DNA of 64,000 nucleotides from Heterotrichella gracilis (lineage: Eukaryota; Sar; Xanthophyceae; Tribonematales; Xanthonemataceae): the NCBI GenBank assembly GCA_032358255.1, contig JAULBX010024961.1:1-64000 (forward strand). Reading direction: 5' to 3'. A program made the translations under genes and the position numbers. How positions within the stretch are numbered: position 1 is the first letter of the stretch; every line of letters starts with the position of its first letter. This document shows, piece by piece, positions 1-13,739 of this stretch. The notes below the pieces were generated by a model. That model was not told the DNA's origin, ran no database searches, and saw only the letters and a list, made by a program, of their open reading frames with translations.

Positions 1-109
1 CACCAGAGTGTCTAAAATACCATCATGTCTCTATGGGTACACAGCCAAACACCCCCCACGCCCGGTCCCCACCACCCCCCCCACGCCCCCCCCCCCACCC
101 CCCCCCCAC

Positions 110-1630
110 CTGCATTATCGAGAGGCCCACCCACCACTTCTCCAGCTGCGACAGCAGGTCATCCACCTCCGCCCGGCAGGAGGAGTCCACTATGCCCAGC
201 TCGTGGCAGGTGGCAGTGTGCAGGTCCCGCACAGCCCTACAAGGGGGCGCAGGCGGGTCATGCGTGAGGAAATGGTGCTTTGGGTGCGCTGCTAAGGGGA
301 TTTGAATATTTTAGGCATGCGCGGGGTATGAATATCCTGTGCAGCTATGAAGCTGTCCAAAAGGATGTGCCACCGACCAAAACGGATGCACCACGTTACG
401 CGCAGAGCTGCCCCATTTGTGCATACGAACCGCCATCGGCCGCCGCGGATGGTTGCGGCCAGCCTGACCCTTTCATTTAGAACACATTCCCCTGCCCAGC
501 TTTCTGATAGCATCATTCACCATACGAGGTACCGCAGATTCACGTGCAGGGAGTTGGGGACCCTCGACCATGCACAGATGTTGGGTTGCATGCACGATGC
601 ATAGTGCATTGCAGGTCCTTCAATTGCAATTCAGGCAGAAAATGGGATTGTGAAATGGGGGCATGAAAACCCTTGGCGAGGGTTTTTCAGCGACTCACTT
701 GAGAGGCGCCAGGTCTGGCACCTGCTCCGGCTTGGAGGTCAGGGCTTCGCTGCCAGCTTGCAGCAGCAGGTTGGTGGTCTGCATGGGGGGGTATGGCACT
801 CCTCAGTAGGGCTAGGCGGTGTGGCTAGGGCTGTGTAGGGTGCTGTAGGGTTTTGAAGTGACCTGTGCGGCAGGCAGCAAGGGACGCTGCAAGAGCTGAT
901 GCAGTGTGCGCGCGGGTGCCTATGGTGAAATCTAAAGTGTGTGTGCAACTTGCTAGCTGCTGATGGCTCTTCAGTGACCAAGGCTTCAGACTGCTTCCAA
1001 ATTTGGCCCAAAGGGTGTGAGCAAAGTTGTGGGATCTACCTTGCCCATTGCTGACAGCACCACCACCGGGTAGTGCTCTGGAAAACTGCACACTATGGAC
1101 GCCACCTCCCACATGCGCTCTGCGCTGGCCACGGACGAGCCCCCGAACTTGTACACCACAGACACCTGCACACACACAATGCACATCCAATGGTCACAGT
1201 CACCCCATGTGTCAGATCACCAGTACCCAGCCAGATGAGGGACGTGGCATATGAAGGCAGCCCGCTGTAACGTGCATGCATAGGTGTCGGTGGGGGAGAC
1301 AACACTGTGAGGGGTGTGTGCCCCCCAGGAGATGAGTAATCCCCAGATTGTTACCTGTTCTAGATGTGTCCCTGGTTGAACCAGCTGGGGCCTGGTGCCA
1401 TTGCCATTCTGGCTAGAAGCGGTGGAGCTGGCACATATTGTGGTGTTGAGCCGGTGGGTTACGCGACTGGCTGGTTGGCCTGGGTGCAAGAAGGCAGCAT
1501 GTGTGGGGTCTAGTCTAGTGGGTGCGTGCTGCTTGGGAAAGGCGGAGGAACGGGTGGGTCTGTGGCGGGCGGGGCGAGCTGATAACGCCACTGGGCACGG
1601 TAGGCAGCCCAGGGCTGCGGAGGGCGCCAT
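110..1630 (-). CDS. AK: Aspartate kinase, monofunctional plastid type (5' part; continues off left edge)
   Basis: Phosphorylates aspartate, the first step toward lysine, threonine and methionine; in plants and algae it acts in the plastid. Predicted exons, in transcript order: 1630-1355, 1165-1040, 778-699 and 236-110; codon phase is consistent at every junction, and a donor follows base 110, so the 3' part lies outside. The second exon carries the kinase signature YKFGGSSVA and the strand VVVLSAMGK, which continues across the next junction into TTNLLLQAG, a pairing typical of plant monofunctional aspartate kinases. The first exon (92 codons from the ATG at 1628-1630) is rich in Ala, Arg, Ser, Thr and Pro and acid-poor, as expected of a plastid transit peptide; it rests on phase and composition only. 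The start sits 851 bases from the SMC2 start on the other strand, so the two may share a promoter region. A bifunctional kinase/homoserine dehydrogenase is not excluded, because the C-terminus is not visible. Confidence 0.82.
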
Positions 1631-2481
1631 GTTTCCGACGCACTCTGCAAAGCAGGGTTTGAAAGCAAGGGCCCTTTTGTGCAGATGTGGGGCCAAGGAT
1701 TAATCTGCAACTGCGTGTGGTTTCTTCAGGTCACCTCTGATAGCCCGTGCGGCAAGTGCGAAGGTTGCAAGTTCTCAGATCGCTGTGCAATCTGCTGTTC
1801 TGTACGTTCTGATCAGCTGCAAGGCGAGCGTTATAGAGCCGCCCAAAACAGTATTTTGTGCATGTGCTCTTCGTCACATCCCGGGCAATGTAATTGGCGC
1901 CCACACGGGATGGAATGTTTGGAAATGGGGACAGTCAAATTCAATGCATTGACCGAAAACATTTTCAAAAAAAAAGTGGGCAAAACATAACCTGTTTCTC
2001 CAGACCCCAATTGCAGCAAACATCGAGCTTCAGTTCGCTTCAACTTGAAGTTCAAGCGAGCTTGTCACATCAGCCCACTGTTGCTGCACCCGGCGTGGGG
2101 TGATTGTGGTGCCCATATTCGGGCTGGACACAAAAGCATGTCGAGGTAGTTGCAAATAGGGGATATACCTTCTTCAAGCAGTGTAGGGCTGTACACAAGT
2201 TGCTAGAACTCACGAACCATATGGTGAGGCTTCAAAGTTTCCGGCTGCCGTGCTTGCTTACACACAACAGACAGCCAACCTGCTACCTGCCACCTGCTTT
2301 TCCAAGTTTGCAACCGCAAAGACGGGCCTTGCATGCTTATGTATCCTCTCTGAGATTGCTCAAAAGCCCTGGTCAACAGCACCCACTCTGTCACACGAAA
2401 CACCTCGGCTCAGACGCTGCGTCTTGGGTACAGGTGACACGTTGAAGGGGTCAGGGCCTACAGGGGCCTACAACTGTCACC
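1631..2481. other. Divergent intergenic region between aspartate kinase and SMC2
   Basis: 851 bases between two start codons pointing away from each other. It is less GC-rich than the flanking exons. No convincing open frame was found. It should hold both promoters; I see no clear TATA box or named element. Confidence 0.5.
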
Positions 2482-5400
2482 ATGCACCTCGAGGAGATTA
2501 TCGTGGAGGGCTTCAAGTCCTACGCGACGCGTGTGACCATCTCCAACTTTGACCCCTTCTTCAACGCCATCACTGGGCTGAATGGGAGCGGCAAGTCCAA
2601 CATCCTGGACGCGATATGCTTCGTTCTTGGGATTACCAACCTGCAGCAGGTGAGTGGGGACCCAACTATGCCCTGGGCCCTTCCTTCCCAGCCAAAAGCA
2701 GGTACTCACGTTTGGCATTGTGCGCAGGTTCGCGCCAACAACCTCCAAGACCTAGTGTACAAGCAGGGCCAGGCTGGTGTGACCAAAGCCACCGTGTCCA
2801 TCGTGTTCAACAACCAAGACAAGGCCAACAGCCCTGTGGGGTATGAGCACCTGGACCAGATTACCGTCACACGCCAGGTGGGCAGCGCGCATGCTTCAGT
2901 CAAACTTCTTGTTACCACCACAATATGAGGTTCCAACCTGCTTCTGACTGCCATACTTGGTGCTTGCAGCTGGTCATTGGCGGGCGGAACAAGTATCTGA
3001 TCAATGGCCACGTGGCGCAACCAAGGTGAAGTATATAAACAACACTTCTGCAAACACCTCGTTGGTACCTCCTAGCTGTGGGGACCGCAGCCTCGCAATA
3101 GTCCTTACTGACCCCTTTCTATGGCACAGCATCTTGCTATATACCCTGCCTGACCCTCCCCTGTGTTTGTTGCTCGCAGCCGCGTGCAGAACCTGTTCCA
3201 CTCAGTGCAGCTCAACATCAACAACCCCCACTTCCTCATCATGCAAGGCCGCATCACCAAGGTAAGCCCACCGCAACAACCCTACTTGGACCTCCACACA
3301 GCAACCCAAACCACAGGCGTTCAAACCACCTCCAACCCAACTGTTCCCTTGAACCTGAGTGCTCTTTGCCAAACGCTTTTTACCCTATTAAGATGTCAAC
3401 CCGAATGTTTTCAGTCACCATTTCCCCCCTCTCCACTCCAGGTGCTCAACATGAAGCCCCCAGAGATCCTGTCCATGCTGGAGGAGGCGGCGGGCACACG
3501 CATGTACGAGACCAAGAAGGAGGGCGCGCTGCGCACGCTGGACAAGAAGCAGGTCAAGGTGGACGAGATCGACAAGGTGCTTCAGGAGGACATACTGCCC
3601 GCCCTGGAGAAGCTCCGCAAGGAGAAGGCGCAGTACATGGAGTGGCAGTCAGCCAACGCCAACCTGGACAGGACCAGGAGGTTCTGCGTGGCGTACAGAT
3701 ACATGGAGTCGGAGAGGTGCGGGCGGGGGACGTGAGAAAACTCTTATTCTTGTGCTCTGCGCATGGGCCCCGGCCTTGCAAGCTTGACATGCCAACGCAT
3801 GCCGGGAAAACCAGGGCAGCCCCGGGCCCCAAACCACCACCACACACACGCACATGAAAGGACAACGTCACCCTTTCAGCAAACCCCACTCACCTGTCCC
3901 ATCCCCACCTTGCAACCTGACCATTCTCCCGACCCAACCCCACAACCCCACCGCCACCCCCCCACCCACAGGCTCCAGCGCACCGGCGAGGGCCAGCTCC
4001 AGGAGGTGCGCGACGCCATCACCGCCACCGAGGCGCGCGAGGAGGAGCTTGCGGCCGATGTGCGTGAGCGGCAGCAGGAGATTGAGGCGCTGGAGACCGA
4101 AAAGGAGCTGCAGGCGGGGGGCGAAGTGAAGGAGCTGGGCGCTGCGGTGGACGCGCTGTCAAAGAGGTGGGTGGGGAGGGGAGAGGGGGAAGAAAGAAAG
4201 AATGAAACGCCCACAGGTGACAGCCAGACACAACACACACACACATTGGGAGATTGGGGCTGGTGGGTGGGAGGGGTTGGTGGTAGCTGGTGTTGTGGTG
4301 GTGGCCGGTGGCGGTGGGTATGGATGGGGAATGGCAAATGACGTCCAAGGGGTATGGCACAAATTGTGGGGAACACCTGGAAGCTGGGTAGCATGGCTGG
4401 ACGGTGCATGGTGGTGCGAATAGTGAATCACTGTGGAGGGGGAGGGATGTTGCGTTCATGGTGTGCATGTGGTGTGGGATACAGGAGATGGGTGGTGCAT
4501 GTTGATGTGCATGGTGTAACTGGGTGCGTAATTCGTGTGTGCAGGCTTGTGAAGGACACCTCCTCGCTGGACAACAAGAAGGAGAACCTGGAGGCGGAGA
4601 GGAGCAGCATGGAGCAGGTGCGCAAAATGAGAACATATTTCTTTGGCTATATTTATTGTTTTAATCAATGCATTTGTTGACATATGGTTGCGCCGGTTAG
4701 TTCCGCTGGTAAAGGACTGCATTTCTCTCACTATTACAGCCAATATGCAGGGCATGTTGCTCTATTTAGTCTACAAATTCCCCGATTCAAATGTGGCATG
4801 CATCTTGAATCAATGCTGCTGCACATGCGTTGGCACATGTGCTGTTGCATGGTTAGCCCACTTCTTCCCCTCTAAACCCACTTCGTCCCCACCTGACCAC
4901 ACACCCCTGTGCGCGCAGATCAAGGCCGGGCTGGTGGAGGTTGAGGAGGCGGCCCAGGCTACCAAGGTCCAAAAGGCTGAGGACGACCTGGCGCAGGCGC
5001 AGGCAGCATGCGAGCAGGCGGGGGCCGCGGTGGAGGCGGCGCAGCGCGAGCTGGCGGGCGCTGAGGCGGGCGATGGGCGGGATGAGGACAACAAGAGCCT
5101 GCAGGAGCGCCTGGCTGATGCCAAGAACGCGCAGGTGGGGGGGTCGAGGGGTGGTGGGGGAGGTGGCATGCTTTATTGATCAAATATGCTAGCGACTAGA
5201 GTAATGGCTAGATGATAAAATCATGTCAGGTGTATACCAACGTAAGTGTGCTTAGTACAAGGGGTTTTGTTTAATTGAAAAAATGAACTATTTCTAGTTA
5301 TCTCCCCTTTCTCTTTCTCAAGTAAAGACTGTACTAAATATCCCGATTAATTTATTTCCTGCAACCCCCCGCAGACCGCCGCCGAGGCTGAGGCCAAGCA

Positions 5401-8400
5401 GGCCGACATTCGGGCCAGGCACCTCAAGAAGCAGGCTGCGGAGCAGCAGAAAGCCCTGGGGTCCAAGCAGAAGGAGGCCGCCAAGCTGGCAAAGGAGCTG
5501 GAGGCGGAGCAGGCCAAGGTGGCTGGTGCTGAGGCTGCGCTGGCTGCGCTTGGATACGACGAGGGGGCGGAGGCGGGGCACCGGCGGGTGGTGGATGAGG
5601 AGCAGGTGGCTGTGCAGCGGGGCAGGGAGCGGGTGGGGGAGCTGTCGGCGCGCGTGGCAGGTGGGGTGGTGGGTGGGGTCTGTGTGACTGGCTGATGGGG
5701 GAGTGGGCAGGTTGAGCTTTGCAGCATGAGGTGGGGGAAGGGTGTTGCTGCCCCCTCGTGAGTCTCTTGTGAGCACAGGCGCACGTGGGAGTTGTCACAG
5801 CGTTGTCAAGATCATGCACATGCCGTCTGGGACACATGGGCATGTGATCGCCTGGTTCGCCCCATGTGATACCAACCATACCCCCTGATCATGCGCCACG
5901 CACACGCCCAATTATATACACTACCGAGTGTGGGAGGCGATTTCACCTTCTGCCACCCTGGCCGCCGGATGCCTCAACCACTAGCTCCCACAGAAACCCT
6001 AAACCCTGAAACCCTAAATCGCCCTGCCCCACAGGCCTCAACTTCCAGTTCTCTGACCCCGAGCGCGGTTTTGACCGGTCCCGTGTGAAGGGCGTGGTTG
6101 CCAAGCTGGTGGCGCTCAAGGACCCGGCAACAACCACCGCGCTGGAGGTGGTGGCGGGGGGGAAGCTGTACCAGGTGGGGCGCTTTCGGGGGGAGGAGGG
6201 AGGGAGGTGGATCCCATGCCGTATACCCTCTGGCGCGCTGCAGCGTTGGTCCTGTTTAGGGTTTGTGAAACTTCCCAATTCTGCTTTGGGTTCAGGCTGT
6301 TTTGTTGGCTGGCGCTTTGGTTAACCCTCTGCTCCCTGTGCGCGTTGCAGGTTGTGGTCGACAGCGAGCAGACCGCCAAGGCGCTGCTGAGCAAGGGCCA
6401 GCTGCGCAACAGGGTGACAATCATACCGCTCAACAAGGTGAGGACATACTACTGCTGGGCAGCGGCTAGGGCCCGTTGACCAACTTGCTGACTGACATAC
6501 CAATTGTGCCCATTCCAGGCCATACTAGTAATCTTTGTTGAAATCTTTGACCTGTTAAAATCCACCACCCATCATATCTCGCGCTGCCCCTGGTTCCCTC
6601 TGCCCAGCTGCATACCCTAAACGCTACGCCATCAACAGCATATCTGAACCCCTGCACCTCCCCCCCAACCCCAGGTGAGCGGCAAGACTGCCGCCAGCGC
6701 CACTGTGGCCGCCGCGGGTCGCCTGTCTGGTGGTGGCGCCACGCTTGCGCTTGAGCTGGTGGGCTACAACCAGGAGCTGTCCAGCGCGATGAGCTACGTG
6801 TTTGGGAACGCGTTTGTGTGCAAGGTGGGTGAGGGGGGGGGTTGGGGGAGGCGGGAGGCATATGTGGGTGAGGGTAAGGGTGATCCATACCCTCCACTGC
6901 TGGTATTTTGAATACCAGCAGTGGAAGGGCAGATCTTGTGTGCCATGCATGCGTCAGGTCTAGCAGCTGGACTGGTGAGGGAGCCACTCTGTGGTGTAGC
7001 CTGCCATGCTAGCCCTGGGTCACATGCAGCGCCAGCATGCAAATTTGACGGCACCTAAAAGCCTGACACCGTCATCCACCATGCATGGCACATCTCCCAA
7101 TACCCTAATCCCACGCCTGTCTAATAACAAATCCCCATTTCCTTCATACAAATCCCTATCTCCACCGCCCACTGCATCACCCCACCCACCCTCACACCCA
7201 CCATATCCCAGGACGCCGGCACTGCCAAGAAGCTGGCCTTCAACCGGGAGGTGAACACACGCTGCATCACACTGGACGGGGACGACTTCAACCCTGGGGG
7301 GACCCTCACGGGGGGCTCGCGGGGCGGGGGCGCCAGCATCCTGGCTGCCCTGCATGCGCTGGAGGAGGCACAGGGAGAGCTGGAGGTGCATGTGGCTGCG
7401 CTGGCGGCTGCAGAGGGGGCGCTGAAGGGGCTGGCGGCGGCGGGCAAGGAGTGCAAGCGGTGAGCATCAACATCAACATCTACCCCAAAAAACCCACTTA
7501 CATGCACACCCCCTTGGCATCCATTGTGGGCTGTGCCGATGAGTGCAACTCCCCACATCACCCCTGCCCACCATCACCTCCCTGACATGGCCCCGCCACA
7601 CATCTACATGGCCCCACGTTGCAGGCTGCGCCAGGGGCTTGAGCTCGTCGTTTGGGTCACGCCAGTTGCATGCTCAATTTGCAATGTCACATTGTAACTT
7701 CTTTTTTTGTCCACTGCACCATCACTTCCACACGCACCTCACCCACATGCCCCCACCTCTCCAGGCTGCGCCAGGGCCTTGAGCTGGCGCGCCACGCCCT
7801 AACCCTGCTTGAGCAGCGGGTGGCGGGCAGCGAGAGCGCGCAGCTTGCTGCGGCGCTGGCTGACACCGAGGCGGCGCTGGAGGGCGCGCTGGCTGATGCG
7901 CAGGGGGCCAGGGACAGGAAGGAGGAGCTGGTGGAGCTGGCAAAGGTGGGCAGCGGTGGCTGGTTGTGTTCATGGCTTCAGTGGCCTCAATAGCTGCTAA
8001 TAGGCAGGGTGGGTGGCAGTGCATGCCCATAGGCTTCCTCAAGGGTGACCTGGGTTGGGGTGTACTCAACAGTTTGCTGGAGTGCTTGTTTGTACATTTG
8101 ATACAAATAAGTATCAATAACAGCACGGCCTTGGCAAGCGATGCGATGTGTATAAAAGTACTTGACCTTCACAATGTGTCGCCATTATCCCTAAAACACA
8201 TACCCGCACCCCCTGCAGAAGCTGGAATCTGACATGGCCAACTTTGACCGGGACCGGGGGGCGCTCATCCGGGGCGCACAGGCTCGGCTGGAGGCAGCCA
8301 AGGGGGCACTGGAGGCTGCCCGCAAGCGCGTGAGGGAGGCGCAGGCGGGTGTGGCTGGTGCGGGTGCCGAGGCTGAGGCTGCTGCCCAGGAAAGGGGGGG

Positions 8401-11393
8401 GCTGGTGGAGCAGCTGGAGGCCGGGGAGAAGGCGGCTGCGGGTGAGCGGTGGGGTGGGGGGAGTGGAGGCTAGGGCTTTGCTGCCTTGGGCATGTGGGTG
8501 GAGCAATGGTGTATGTGGAGCCATGCATGCAGGCGATGCACCCACGGTGGACCGCATGGGTTCAGCGATTCCGCATGTGGGTGCCATGTGGGTGCCGCTA
8601 CATGCACAATCCTGCACTCGCAACCCCAAAATTACATACTTACCCTAGACCACACGTAAGGGTTAATTAAAGGGGATCTCACCCAGTGCATAGCATGTGG
8701 ATTTAAAGGGGTTTAGCTAATCAGCCTGTTGCAATCAGTGCACTTGCCAACTAACACCTCCATGCCCCCCACCCTTCCCGCAGCCCTCTCCCGCGAGGTG
8801 GACCTGCTGTCCGAGCAGGTGGCAGGGGTGAAGGCGGAGTTTGACTCAGCGCGGGCCAAGCTGGAGGAGCGGCGCGCGCGGCTGAAGGAGTGCGACAAGG
8901 AGATTGCTGGTGCGCGCAAGGGGGTTGCTGCGCTGCAGAAGAAGGTCACGGATGCAGCAGTGGAGAAGCGGAAGCTGCAGCACAAGTAGGTGGAAAAAAC
9001 CTGAAATTTTGTAATGGAACAATTTTCAAATTTGTCTTTCTTCAAGTAACGTTATCTACGTGGCAAAAGGAGGGGGGCTCTGGTGAAGAAGTACCTCGTT
9101 ACTAACTCGGGACAGTCTAAGTCGGGGTCGGCAGAGTAATGCTTAATAATTATTGTGATCACCTCTTTTCTTGCTTCTTTTGGAATGTCCTATTGGCTAA
9201 AACCATAGAGTATGAGTGCCCCTTACTTTGGACTGTGTGGGACTGAGGGGTGGCTGTTCACAGATCGCACCCATGCGCGGCGCCCTGGTTCTGACCCTGT
9301 GTGCAAAACCCTTTTGCAGGGTTTCCAACATGCAGAAGGACCTCAAGGAGGCGGAGGACCACTGCCGCAGGCTGGAGAGGGTACGCAGCAGAAACCTGCA
9401 TTAGGGTCTAGAGGGTTGACCTCCCTGAGCACATGCACCGCCCATGCTTGGGCTCATCCTTTACCCACTTGTTTATGGCGCACTCTGCTACTCTCCAACA
9501 TCTCACGCCTTGCCTTCCCCCTCCCATCGTGATGCGCCCCCTTGCAAATCACCCTCACCCCCCGACCTGCCCATCCTGCCCACCGCTCTGCTGCATACTG
9601 GCAACATGACGTATCCACCGGCACCCATCCACAGCACATGTCATGGCATAACCCCAAGATGTACACCAACCACGGCATATGACATGAGTCATGTCATATT
9701 CCCAAGGTGCACATGACATGACCTGACCCAATGCACACCAGTTGTAGCCGGTCCCCCTCCTCCCCTTGGAGGCGCTGCACCCCCCAACCCCCCCACTCCA
9801 CCCACCCCTCCCCACCCCCAAACCTGCAGGAGTTCCCCTGGATCGCCAGCGAGAAGCGCTTCTTTGGCCGGCCCGGCACCGACTACGACCCCGAGGCGCG
9901 CGACGCGGATGAGGCATTTGAGCAGCTGGCGCAGGCGGAGGAGACGCTGAGCAAGCTCAAGGGGAAGATCAACAGGAATGTGAGTGGGACAGGGGTTTGG
10001 AGGGAGCTGTTTAGAGTTCCTCACCCTGTCACAATATGGTATCCCATGATGGAATGTACCCTATACCCTACTCAAATGGGCGTGATGTGCACGGTGAAAG
10101 ACATGCAGAGCTGAGGATCAAATTGATTGATGTCCGCCAACCAGCGCAAGCGGCACTTGCATGAACAAGTGCAGCCACATCCTGTAGGGTACCGTACTAC
10201 CTACACCCTATGCATGGCAATCTTTCACACCCAGGCCTCCACGCCAATGCTCATTCACCCAGCCACTACATCCCGCCCACTCCCAGGCGGTGGCCATGTT
10301 TGAGAACGCGGAGGACGAGTACCGCGCGCTGAACGAGAAGAAGACCATCATCACCAACGACAAGCACAAGATCGAGGCGGTCATCGCCGAGCTGGACGAG
10401 AAGAAGAAGGAGGCGCTGCACCGCACCTGGACCAAGGTCAACGGCGACTTTGGGTCAATCTTCTCCACGCTGCTGCCGGGGACCAGCGCCAAGCTGGAGC
10501 CGCAGGAGGGGATGACGTTCCTGGAGGGTGCGTGGTGGTGGGAGGAAAGAGGAAGGGGAAAGGAGATGTGGCAGCTGACCAATTGCTGCATGCATGTGCA
10601 CCTGCCACACAACCCACAGGACATGCGTGCGCCGGGCCAAGGGCAATACATCCACTTGCGGCGCCAGGTCAAAGGCACATGCATGTGCATGTACCCAGCC
10701 AAATCACCAGGGGCAACCTACACAAGCAACCTACCGCCTTGGCCCACTGCTGACCTCCCCCCTCACATTTTCCAGGCCTTGAGGTGAAGGTTGCCTTCGG
10801 CGGGGTGTGGAAGCAGTCCCTCACGGAGCTGAGCGGCGGCCAGCGCTCCCTCCTCGCGCTGTCGCTCATCCTGGCCATGCTGCTGTTCAAGCCAGCGCCA
10901 ATCTACATCCTGGACGAGGTGGGTGGAGGCTGAAATGGGGAGCACGGGTTGTGGAGGTGCCGCAGTAATGTACTGCAGTGTGCCTAATGCCAAGCTTAAC
11001 AAGTATAATAATAGGACCTGTTATTTCTCATTACCCTTGCTAATGCTGATTCATGGCATAGCTCACATGACAGTGAAAACAGTTTATGAGATGTTGAATA
11101 CACCACCTGACCCTGTCCTCCTGTAGTGATAGTAGGACCTTGCCCAGTGCCCCCATGTCCCCAACCCCACCTTCCAAAACAATCTTACCAACAACCCCTC
11201 CCCGCAGGTTGACGCCGCGCTGGACCTGAGCCACACCCAGAACATTGGTCGCATGATCCGCACGCACTTCAAGAACAGCCAGTTCCTGGTGGTGTCGCTC
11301 AAGGAGGGCATGTTCAACAACGCAAACGTCATCTTCAGGACCAAGTTTGTGGACGGGGTGTCGACAGTCACGCGGAATGTCAACCACAGGTAA
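2482..11393 (+). CDS. SMC2: SMC2, condensin core ATPase subunit
   Basis: Pairs with SMC4 at the hinge to form the condensin ring that compacts mitotic chromosomes. Twenty-one exons: 2482-2649, 2728-2877, 2970-3025, 3180-3261, 3442-3716, 3972-4166, 4545-4617, 4919-5134, 5375-5660, 6035-6174, 6351-6437, 6675-6824, 7212-7459, 7765-7945, 8219-8441, 8784-8985, 9320-9380, 9830-9979, 10287-10527, 10776-10918, 11208-11393. All phases join, giving about 1170 residues (human SMC2 1197). Walker [10 protein letters not shown] is at residues 32-40, a coiled coil spans about 155-500, the hinge is near 500-660 and a second coil runs to about 1000. The ABC signature [10 protein letters not shown] and Walker [14 protein letters not shown] lie in the last two exons. 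The motif [10 protein letters not shown] and the close of the C-terminal half match SMC2 rather than SMC1, 3 or 4. The TAA stop at 11391-11393 overlaps a perfect donor (AG|GTAAGG), so a short extra 3' exon is possible; animal SMC2 has about 30 more residues. Confidence 0.95.
7621..7648 (+). repeat. Ghost copy of SMC2 exon 14 acceptor and first codons
   Basis: Within the intron, this stretch repeats the acceptor and first bases of the exon at 7765, with about 3 differences in 28 and an offset of 140 bases. It keeps a usable AG acceptor, but the frame after it does not lead to a donor. Confidence 0.8.
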
Positions 11394-11449
11394 GGGGGCT
11401 GGTGGGGGTGGGGTGGATGGGTGGGGGTGGGGGTGGGGCGGAGGGATCC

Positions 11450-11454
11450 TGTAA
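11450..11454 (+). terminator. Possible polyadenylation signal TGTAA for SMC2
   Basis: TGTAA is the established chlorophyte polyadenylation signal. It lies 57 bases after the stop codon. A five-base motif occurs often by chance, so position is the only support. Confidence 0.3.
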
Positions 11455-12960
11455 TGCATGGTGTCAAGGGTAGGTTAGGGCGTTGATGTATCCCATTACG
11501 AGGTGGGTATGGTGGCATCAGTGGGGTGCATTTCCTTGCGACACGAATGTCAACAGGTGGTTACTTGCTGCTGACTGACAATCCCTGTCCGCCTGCCATG
11601 GGGGTTGCATGGTGCAGCAATGCGCGTATCAGCCTGTCACCACCCTGTCCGTTGGTGCTCCTGCAGTACCTGGAGGGAGACAGGGGACGATGAGAACGCA
11701 GGGCGGGCAGGCAAGGGGAGGGCGCAGGGCCAGGGCAGCAGGGCAGCGCTGCGTGAGAACGTGCGCGCCTGAGCACGTCAGCACCAGCTGCAGGCACGCA
11801 TACAGTCCCAACCAGGGATTTGGAAGGAAGGGGGGAAGAAGCATTGCCTTCCATTCTCTCGAGCACCAGCAGCCGCCACTTGCTGAGTGCCACACCAGGG
11901 GAGGGGAGCCCCCTGCTATGTATACCACCACCCCAGTGCGCTGCGATGAACCATTGTGTATAGTCATGTGAGAGCACGGCGGCGGCTGTGGGGATACCCA
12001 CACAACGAAGATCCCAAGATGAGCAGTGCCCTTTCCGGGTCCATTGCTCTTTCCATTTTTGGTTTTTGGTTATCAAAGTGATTTGTTGCAACCCTTGTGA
12101 CATTTCCTTGTTGGAACATTTTGCCCGTCAACTATAGTAGCCTGGCTGGTGCATGTATTGCATGGCACCCTGCTCCTCACCAGCTACATGTTGACAAGCA
12201 CGGGGAAGACGAGGAAAGCACACCAAAACTTCACGTGCCTGGGGGTTGAGGCTGTTCCTCGGAGAGTTCTCAGGAGTGCCGCATGTTATCTACCAGTAAT
12301 TTATATATATAGCAACTCAGTGAGAACATGGTACTATGCGGTCCGAATAATTATTATGGCGACATGTCACTGAGTTTGACTCGTTACAATCACTCCGCCG
12401 CAGTTAAAAGTTCAAGTGGTAAAACTGCTGCGGCATTGGGTCACCGGTTGCAGTTGCTTCCAAGTTGAACTAATTCTTAAAGATGTCATCAATTAGATCC
12501 AGCGTCACACATGGTGGCGCGCATTGCATGAAAAAAAGATACAAACAAAACGCCCCCTGGGCCACACACAGCAGCAGTGCTGCACACCACAACCAGCAAT
12601 GTTGAAAACACAGACAGGCCCGGCAGCAACCAGTGGAACATGGCGTGGGTAACAAGGGCATAGCACCTGAGCATAGCCCCAAACATGTCATGAACATTGA
12701 ACATAATTACACAGTGACATTGCATAGGGATCCCACGTCGGCACCCTCTTGATAGAATAATGCTTTCTATGACACTAGTGTACTCAACAATTAATCAGTT
12801 TGAAGCGTCAAACCAGGTCCTTGGAGATATTGGGCAAGATTGGTGAGAGTCATAGAGCGTTTTCTTTTTTCCTTTCCTTCGGAAGGAATCCTTTCGTTTG
12901 ATATGATGAATTCCACGCACACCAATTGAAAGCTGAGCACCTTGATGCCAATTTGGAACC

Positions 12961-13013
12961 TTTTCAGAAATTCAAATACGGTACGTACTTTTCAGAAATT
13001 CAAATAGGTACGT
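12961..13013. repeat. Two-copy tandem repeat, unit about 27 bases
   Basis: The unit TTTTCAGAAATTCAAATA plus GGTACGT occurs at 12961-12987 and again at about 12989-13013, the second copy lacking one base. It lies in AT-rich intergenic DNA with no gene nearby. Confidence 0.8.
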
Positions 13014-13739
13014 TTAATGGAAGTTCCTTTTCAAGTAAATACAAACAGAGGACGCAGTGCTAGTTATAAATTGAATTTATGAAACAAATCCATGACACAT
13101 ATGAAAAAAATTCTAGGAATTGCTAATCAATACGAGCAAAGGCCTGACATCATGCTCCATTTGCATATCAATCTCTTGTAAAGCAAGTTCAATTTTGTGA
13201 ATCGACAGTGACTGTCTCAAGGTCAGCGCAAAAGTAGGATCCACACCGTCATGAATGCTGTTCAATTTGCAACTTAACGTTGAAAGAAAGAAGAAGAAGA
13301 AACAAAAAAACAGTTGACAGCATAGCTGTAATGGTGACAGGCATTTCCTGTCCAACATTTAATTTTCAAACGCTGGAAACTAAACTTGAGAGCTATCTAC
13401 AAGCACAGCATACCCAGCACACAACCACTTCAACCTCGGTGTTGGTGATTCTTGTGGTGGCGGTGCTATCATGTCATGCATTTGTTAAAATAACTTAGGG
13501 ACTCGCTCCAGGCCTCCCCAGCATGGGCCCAGCCTGCCTCCGCAGCCAGTCACAGCACACCTCCTCCTCCTCCAGGGCCTCACCAGCTGTGGAATCGCCA
13601 TGTGGCGCTGCTGCGGGGTGGGCGGGGTCGGGGTGGGGTACCGCTCGGACCGTAAACATCCCCTCCAAATCCAAACCAAGTCTGTAATCCCCACAGCGCC
13701 CCTGTATGGTGAGCTGGATTGCATCCTCGTACTCATCAT

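Larger units (their letters stand above)
11394..13494. other. Gene-poor stretch downstream of SMC2
   Basis: No gene is supported. A TGTAA at 11450-11454, about 60 bases past the SMC2 stop, matches the poly(A) signal used by chlorophyte algae. From about 12000 the base composition becomes AT-richer, with short frames on both strands that show no family resemblance or consistent splice pattern. Confidence 0.45.
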
